Source of the DNA: Candidatus Jidaibacter sp.
Lineage (GTDB): Bacteria; Pseudomonadota; Alphaproteobacteria; Rickettsiales; Midichloriaceae
Direction: 5' to 3'
DNA length: 13,818 bases
Assembly (NCBI GenBank): GCA_021298045.1
Contig: JAJTHY010000172.1
Span: 1 to 13,818 of the forward strand
The position numbers and the translations under genes were made by a program. Within the stretch, counting starts at the first letter, position 1. Each line of letters starts with the position of its first letter. Below the pieces are notes generated by a model. That model saw only the letters and a program-made list of their open reading frames with translations, did no database searches and was not told where the DNA came from. Positions 9,748-13,818 of the stretch are shown piece after piece.

Positions 9748-9798
9748 CGCAATTTTCCCTAATTTTATCACATTATCAATACGTATAGGTTGGGCATA

Positions 9799-10500
9799 CT
9801 ATCCCACGATTTTACCCAAGTCAACCCTAATTGAAGGCCCCATTGATGTCGACAAGTAAAAATCTTTCATATAAGTACCCTTGGAACCAGAAGGCTTAGC
9901 TGCCAAAACTGCATTATATAAAGCAATTATGTTTTCCTTAAGATCTTTAAGGGTAAAAGAAACCTTGCCTACAGCAGCTTGTACAATTCCCGCCTTTTCA
10001 GTTTTATACTCTACTTGTCCAGCCTTAGCTCTTTTAACAGCACCATCAATATCATCAGTCACTGTGCCAGGCTTTGGATTTGGCATTAGGCCTTTTGGAC
10101 CCAAAACTTTACCAAGTTTAGACAGTTGAACCATCATGTCAGGAGTGGCTATGCATACATCAAAATCAATCTTTCCAGCCTTAACTTCTTCAATTAACTC
10201 TTCCGAACCACAAACATCCGCTCCAGCTTTTTCAGCCTCCTTAACTCTTTCCGCCTTTGAAAATACTGCCACTCTAACAGACTTACCCAATCCATTAGGC
10301 ATGGCAACAGCGCCACGAACCATTTGGTCTGTCTGCTTTGGATCAACACCGAGCTTCATGGTCACTTCAACAGATTCATCAAACTTAGTTTTGGCATCAG
10401 CACTATATTTAGCGATGATCTCTAGAGCTTGATCCAAAGAGTGCTGAACATCTTTTATAACCAACTCTCTAGCTTTTTTAATTCTTTTACTAGCTTTCAT
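9799..10500 (-). CDS. rplA: 50S ribosomal protein L1
   Basis: Builds the mobile L1 stalk at the ribosomal E site and in many bacteria represses its own operon by binding the mRNA leader. The open frame reaches a TTG at 10513-10515, but the ATG at 10498-10500 is preferred. It has AAGGA seven bases upstream and gives an N-terminus (MKASKRIKKARE) like other L1 proteins, 233 residues in all. The hallmark LGKVLGPKGLMPNPKPGTV is present around residues 125-145. The stop is TAG. It follows rplK by 21 nt, the usual L11-L1 pairing. Confidence 0.97.
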   Translation of the reverse strand: MKASKRIKKARELVIKDVQHSLDQALEIIAKYSADAKTKFDESVEVTMKLGVDPKQTDQMVRGAVAMPNGLGKSVRVAVFSKAERVKEAEKAGADVCGSEELIEEVKAGKIDFDVCIATPDMMVQLSKLGKVLGPKGLMPNPKPGTVTDDIDGAVKRAKAGQVEYKTEKAGIVQAAVGKVSFTLKDLKENIIALYNAVLAAKPSGSKGTYMKDFYLSTSMGPSIRVDLGKIVG

Positions 10501-10521
10501 ATCTCGTTCCTTCAAACCTAA

Positions 10522-10956
10522 TTATACAACCTTAACACCCATGGAACGGCATGTACCGATCACCATCTGGCTAGCGGCTTCCAAAGAATCCACACCCATG
10601 TCACCCATTTTAATCTTTGCGATCTCCGCTATTTGATCCATATTGATGCTACCCACGAAATCAGTCCCAGGCTTTTTGGATGCAGAGTTCAATTTCAATG
10701 CTTTTTTAACCAAAACCGGTACAGGAGGTTTTTTAAGAATCATGCTGAAAGATTTATCGGCATAATAAGAAATAACCACAGGAGTTGGCATGCCCGGCTC
10801 TATATTCTCTTTCTTGCAAAGTTCATTAAAATCCTTACAAAATTGCATGATATTCAAACCTCTTTGACCCAATGCCGGCCCAACAGGAGGCGAAGGGTTA
10901 GCCTGATGCGCTGCTATTTGCAAGGAAATTTGACCAACTGGCTCTTTCTTTTTCAC
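10522..10956 (-). CDS. rplK: 50S ribosomal protein L11
   Basis: Binds the GTPase-associated region of 23S rRNA at the stalk base. It has 144 residues. The N-terminal domain carries NPSPPVGPALGQRGLNIMQF with the proline-rich turn where thiopeptide antibiotics act in other bacteria. The C-terminal rRNA-binding domain ends with the family signature GTCRSMGV. The start is GTG with GGAG seven bases upstream, and MKKKEPVG takes the place of the more common MAKK-VG start. It begins 14 nt after the nusG stop, consistent with translation along one message. Confidence 0.97.
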   Translation of the reverse strand: MKKKEPVGQISLQIAAHQANPSPPVGPALGQRGLNIMQFCKDFNELCKKENIEPGMPTPVVISYYADKSFSMILKKPPVPVLVKKALKLNSASKKPGTDFVGSINMDQIAEIAKIKMGDMGVDSLEAASQMVIGTCRSMGVKVV

Positions 10957-10970
10957 TTTAGTGCTCCACT

Positions 10971-11504
10971 TTATTTAATTTTTTCAACTTGATGTAATTC
11001 TAATTCAACAGGAGTAGCTCTGCCAAAAATAGAAACGGATATTTTAAGCTTCTTCCTAACTACATCGAATTCATCAACAACGCCCGTAAATGTTTCAAAC
11101 GGACCTTCTATAATTTTAACGTTTTCACCAACATCAAAAATAATATCAACATCTTTTGCAACAGAGCCCGCTTCAACCTGCATTAATACAGCCTTGACTT
11201 CACGCTCCGGCACAGGTAGAGGGCGACCATTACCGCCCAAAAATCCAGATACCTTAGGTGTACTCTTAACCAAGTTCCAAGAGATATCGTCCAACTGCAT
11301 TTTAACCAGTATATATCCAGGGAAAATCTTCTTTTCAGAAACTACTTTCTTCCCTCTTTTAACCTCAGTAACATTTTCTGTTGGAACTATTATCTCTTCG
11401 AATTTATCAAGCACTCCGCGCTTCTCTGCAGAATCCTTTATCATATCCGCAACTTTATGCTCAGATCCAGAAATGGTGTTTACAATATACCACTTAGCCG
11501 ACAC
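10971..11504 (-). CDS. nusG: Transcription termination/antitermination factor NusG
   Basis: Binds the RNA polymerase clamp through its N-terminal NGN domain and bridges to Rho or ribosomal protein S10 through its KOW domain. NGN occupies about residues 4-110 (KWYIVNTISGSEHKV; FPGYILVKM). KOW occupies about 120-177 (GENVKIIEGPFETFTGVV, then GRATPVELEL). Adjacent TTG (11505-11507) and GTG (11502-11504) codons could both start it; GTG is preferred because a GGGGG tract lies five bases upstream, against only two bases for TTG. That gives 177 residues, normal for the family. The secE stop lies nine bases before the GTG. Confidence 0.97.
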   Translation of the reverse strand: MSAKWYIVNTISGSEHKVADMIKDSAEKRGVLDKFEEIIVPTENVTEVKRGKKVVSEKKIFPGYILVKMQLDDISWNLVKSTPKVSGFLGGNGRPLPVPEREVKAVLMQVEAGSVAKDVDIIFDVGENVKIIEGPFETFTGVVDEFDVVRKKLKISVSIFGRATPVELELHQVEKIK

Positions 11505-11513
11505 CAAAACCCC

Positions 11514-11696
11514 CTAACCTAGAATAAGTTTTATAAATTTAAACAGTAATGAGTCGACAAGCAAGAAAAACAAGCCTGCTATCACAACCATTCCCAACAC
11601 TAATGCAAGTGCAAGCATAGTTTCTTTCCTTGTAGGCCAAACCACCCGCAAGACTTCGGATTTAACTTCTTTATAAAAGTTAACTATATTTACCAC
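11514..11696 (-). CDS. secE: Preprotein translocase subunit SecE
   Basis: Small membrane subunit that clamps the SecY channel in the general secretion pathway. At 60 residues it is the short, single-span form typical of alphaproteobacteria. The amphipathic cytoplasmic helix carries the conserved SEVLRVVWPTRKE (Trp20-Pro21), followed by one membrane segment at about 27-52. The start is GTG with GGAG six bases upstream. It is the first gene of the cluster, behind a leader of about 70 nt with a hairpin and a recognisable promoter. The tRNA-Trp that commonly precedes secE is absent. Confidence 0.96.
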   Translation of the reverse strand: MVNIVNFYKEVKSEVLRVVWPTRKETMLALALVLGMVVIAGLFFLLVDSLLFKFIKLILG

Positions 11697-11724
11697 TTAA
11701 AGCTCCCAACTTCGGCTAATATAA

Positions 11725-11752
11725 ATATGCACAAACTTAAGCTTGTACACAC
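11725..11752 (-). promoter_or_regulatory. Leader hairpin upstream of secE
   Basis: Within the predicted 5' leader, GUGUGUACAAGC and GUUUGUGCAUAU pair over 12 positions, four of them G-U wobbles, closed by a UUAA loop. It lies about 28 nt before the GTG start and is not followed by a T run, so it is not a simple terminator. It may stabilise the message or bind a regulator. Pairing is seen directly; any function is speculative. Confidence 0.45.
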
Positions 11753-11775
11753 ATTCTACTGCAGTTTGAATGAGT

Positions 11776-11804
11776 CTTTTATAACCATACCCACTTTTTG
11801 TCAA
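11776..11804 (-). promoter_or_regulatory. Promoter of the secE-rpoC cluster
   Basis: On the minus strand a perfect -35 TTGACA (11799-11804) is followed by TATAAA (11778-11783, 15-nt spacer), with TAAAAG (11776-11781) as an alternative -10 at a 17-nt spacer. This is the best sigma-70-type signal upstream of secE. It predicts a transcript starting near 11770 and a leader of roughly 70 nt. Confidence 0.65.
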
Positions 11805-11827
11805 GGCAATTTCATCACTTATACAAT
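11798..11827 (+). promoter_or_regulatory. Promoter of the carbonic-anhydrase-like gene
   Basis: On the plus strand TTGTCA (11798-11803) is followed after 18 nt by TACAAT (11822-11827), five of six matches to the -10 consensus. The -35 occupies the same bases as the minus-strand TTGACA, because TTGTCAA read on the other strand is TTGACAA. The predicted leader is about 60 nt. A weaker alternative begins with TTGACC near 11840 but lacks a well-spaced -10. Confidence 0.45.
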
Positions 11828-11896
11828 AAAAAATAATATTGACCGAAGACTTAGGATATGATGATTTATTATTTGTACACAATAACTTGAGGCTTC

Positions 11897-12502
11897 ATGA
11901 AACTGTTTGCAATAGCTTTATTATCTGCACTAACATTGATAACTTCCGGAGTAAGCAGCCTTGCTAGCGATGGTAATTTAAACTTCAAAACATTGTCGGT
12001 ACCTTCCAGCGTTAAAGATCCAACCGAATATAAAAAAACTGCTTCAACATTACTAATTTCATGCGTTGATTTCAGACTGCGTGATGAAACTGAAAAACTC
12101 ATGGAACAAATAGGCCTTTTGGATTTTTACGACGAAGTTGTTATGCCGGGAGCAAGCCTAGCTTTGGTAAGCGAAAAACATAAGCATTGGGCGCAAACCA
12201 CCAAAGACATAATTGGTTTACTTAAAGATTTGCATAGCATAAAACAAGTTATTTTATTGGATCACAAAGATTGTGGCGCCTTCGAGGTTGCGTATGGAGC
12301 TAAGAAAATAAAAAACGACGAGATGTGCTTACACAAATCTGTAATGGCTACCGCTACAAAAAAGATTCAAAAATCATTCCCTGGTCTTAAAGTATATGCC
12401 CTAATAATGGATGTGGATGGCACGGTTGAAAATGTTACAGATGAATTAACTAAAAGTCAGTGTAATAAATGCAATTGCACCAACTGTAAGTGCGCAAAAT
12501 AA
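11897..12502 (+). CDS. Exported beta-carbonic-anhydrase-like protein with Cys-rich tail
   Basis: Predicted periplasmic zinc protein of the beta-carbonic anhydrase superfamily; the likely reaction is CO2 hydration, unproven for this subgroup. It has 201 residues. A signal peptide spans about 1-23 (Lys2, hydrophobic 3-16, cleavage likely after SSLA). The expected zinc ligands Cys56, His123 and Cys126 are present (C-x-D-x-R and H-x-x-C), with the Asp58-Arg60 dyad. MPGASLAL replaces the RNAGN-type segment of classical enzymes, so this is a divergent branch. The C-terminus (189-199) has five cysteines as C-x2-C-x-C-x2-C-x-C, resembling a metal-binding tail. The ATG has GAGG only four bases upstream. 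It is transcribed away from secE, and eno follows 69 nt later. Confidence 0.83.
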   Translation: MKLFAIALLSALTLITSGVSSLASDGNLNFKTLSVPSSVKDPTEYKKTASTLLISCVDFRLRDETEKLMEQIGLLDFYDEVVMPGASLALVSEKHKHWAQTTKDIIGLLKDLHSIKQVILLDHKDCGAFEVAYGAKKIKNDEMCLHKSVMATATKKIQKSFPGLKVYALIMDVDGTVENVTDELTKSQCNKCNCTNCKCAK

Positions 12503-12511
12503 ACTAATCTA

Positions 12512-12540
12512 TTGCGATAACTCGAATGATCTTTTATAAA
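12512..12540 (+). promoter_or_regulatory. Probable eno promoter
   Basis: TTGCGA (12512-12517) and TATAAA (12535-12540) are separated by 17 nt, giving four and five of six matches to the sigma-70-type consensus. The predicted start of transcription is near 12547, leaving a leader of about 25 nt before the enolase ATG. It begins just ten bases past the upstream stop codon, and no terminator hairpin is visible in between, so some read-through is also likely. Confidence 0.5.
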
Positions 12541-12571
12541 ATGAAGAGCTTATTTATTCGCGCAAACCATC

Positions 12572-13798
12572 ATGAATATTAAAAAACTATTAGGCCGCAC
12601 TATTTTAGATAGCAGAGGCCTACCAACGGTTGAGGTTGATATTACCTTGGAAGACGCCTCTTTCGGCAGAGCATCCTCTCCAAGTGGTGCTTCTGTAGGG
12701 AGTAAAGAAGCTTTAGAGCTGAGAGATGGAGAGAAAGAATATCTCGGCAAAGGTGTTAAAAAAGCTTTATCAAATTTAAATAAAATCATCTCCACTGAAG
12801 CAATAGGAAAATCATTTGACTCACAGGCAGCGTTTGACTCCTTCCTAATTAACCTAGATGGCACACCAAATAAAAGCAAACTTGGCTCCAATGCTGTCTT
12901 AGCAACATCGCTGGCATTCGCTAAAGCTTTGGCTATGAGCCGTAAGCAACATCTTTATGAATATTTAGGCCCTCATAAAGAATTACCAACGCCTTTTTTT
13001 AATGTCATCAATGGCGGCGCTCATGCAGATAATAAGTTAGATATTCAAGAATTTATGATAGCGCCTATTGGAATAAACACCTTCGCGGAAAAGCTTAGGG
13101 CTGGCAGTGAGATTTTCCATACGCTGAAAGGCTTATTGAAGCAACAGGGTCTAAGTACAAACGTAGGTGACGAAGGCGGTTTTGCGCCTAATATTGGCAG
13201 CGCCAAGGCGGCTTTGAATTTAATTACTAAAGCAATAACAGAAGCTGGCTACGCCCCAGGCACGCAGGTTGGTATTGCACTTGACGTAGCTGCGAGCGAG
13301 TTTTTTGAGGACGGAAAATATAATTTATCAGGCGAAAAGTTAATTATGAATTCCTCAGGCATATGCCATTACTTGCAAGAACTTTGCGATGACTTCCCAA
13401 TAATATCAATAGAAGACCCTATGCATGAAACTGACTATGAGGGATGGAAGATGATTACAAAAGCATTGCCTCCTGAAATACAAATTGTTGGCGATGATGT
13501 TTTCGTTACCAACCCAGAACTAATACGGTTTGGTATTAAGGAAGAATTTGCAAATGCAGTGCTGATTAAACCAAACCAAATAGGCACCATAACAGAGACG
13601 ATAGAAGCCATAAACATAGCGCAAGAACCAGGATATAAAACTATGGTGTCACACCGCTCTGGAGAAACTGAGGATATTTCAATCGCACATCTAGCTGTGG
13701 GAATGGGTTGCTTGCAGATAAAATCTGGCTCACTTTCTAGAACCGATCGTATGTGCAAATACAACGAACTCTTGCGGATAGAGGAATTGTTAGCATAA
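12572..13798 (+). CDS. eno: Enolase (phosphopyruvate hydratase)
   Basis: Cytoplasmic glycolytic enzyme interconverting 2-phosphoglycerate and phosphoenolpyruvate. It has 408 residues against roughly 425-432 in most bacteria; the chain stops right after the RIEELLA helix, so the usual C-terminal tail is missing. All catalytic features are visible: Ser41 loop, His151, Glu160, Glu201 (GDEGG), magnesium ligands Asp238, Glu281 and Asp308, Lys333, the SHRSGETED loop with His361, and Lys384. Small departures from the usual motifs include PSGASVG, IEDPMHE and LIKPNQIG. No Shine-Dalgarno lies within 20 bases of the ATG; the nearest purine tract, GAAGAG, is 23 bases away. It is intact and probably functional. 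Its placement beside secE differs from the pyrG-kdsA-eno-pdhA context common in alphaproteobacteria. Confidence 0.97.
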   Translation: MNIKKLLGRTILDSRGLPTVEVDITLEDASFGRASSPSGASVGSKEALELRDGEKEYLGKGVKKALSNLNKIISTEAIGKSFDSQAAFDSFLINLDGTPNKSKLGSNAVLATSLAFAKALAMSRKQHLYEYLGPHKELPTPFFNVINGGAHADNKLDIQEFMIAPIGINTFAEKLRAGSEIFHTLKGLLKQQGLSTNVGDEGGFAPNIGSAKAALNLITKAITEAGYAPGTQVGIALDVAASEFFEDGKYNLSGEKLIMNSSGICHYLQELCDDFPIISIEDPMHETDYEGWKMITKALPPEIQIVGDDVFVTNPELIRFGIKEEFANAVLIKPNQIGTITETIEAINIAQEPGYKTMVSHRSGETEDISIAHLAVGMGCLQIKSGSLSRTDRMCKYNELLRIEELLA

Positions 13799-13818
13799 CC
13801 TCAGCTCGATACAAGAAA

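Noticed and set aside
9769..9771. Upstream GTG as the rplJ start (178 residues)
   Set aside because: It adds eight residues absent from the family and lacks a Shine-Dalgarno, whereas the GTG at 9747 aligns with the family start and has AGGG nine bases upstream.
11697..11882. 61-codon minus-strand open frame whose stop directly abuts the secE GTG
   Set aside because: It spans the predicted secE promoter, so the main transcript would not contain its start, and the peptide shows no recognisable domain or typical composition.
12541..12582. Short ATG frame (13 codons) overlapping the start of eno, as an upstream leader peptide
   Set aside because: It has no Shine-Dalgarno, and its ATG sits immediately next to the predicted -10, probably upstream of the transcription start.

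Overview
The window is AT-rich bacterial chromosome carrying the complete secE-nusG-rplK-rplA-rplJ-rplL-rpoB-rpoC cluster on the minus strand. Two genes on the plus strand diverge from it: a secreted beta-carbonic-anhydrase-like protein and enolase. The base composition, ribosomal and polymerase protein sequences, and the paired 'ETGEV' segments inside RpoB fit an alphaproteobacterium. I infer a Rickettsiales- or Holosporales-like lineage, but this cannot be settled from the window alone.

Layout from left to right: positions 1-326 hold no supportable gene, only a two-copy 33-bp tandem repeat and a hairpin just past the rpoC stop. rpoC and rpoB fill 327-8727. A 31-nt hairpin lies between rpoB and rplL. 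Then come rplL, rplJ, rplA, rplK, nusG and secE, tightly packed with gaps of about 9-51 nt. A short control region (11697-11896) holds what look like back-to-back promoters that share one -35 heptamer. The carbonic-anhydrase-like gene and eno follow to the right end; eno appears to have its own promoter.

The minus-strand cluster makes the protein-export channel subunit SecE, the elongation factor NusG, the L11/L1/L10/L12 stalk-region ribosomal proteins and the two large RNA polymerase subunits. Start codons were re-evaluated from Shine-Dalgarno spacing and family alignment: five of the eight genes appear to begin with GTG, and rplA, rplJ and nusG are shorter than their longest open frames.

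Most of the window is core machinery. The least ordinary items are the exported carbonic-anhydrase-like protein with a C-terminal CxxCxCxxCxC tail, the shared -35 divergent promoter, and the loss of the usual tRNA-Trp/rpsL/fusA/tuf surroundings. I see no mobile element, CRISPR array or defence system.
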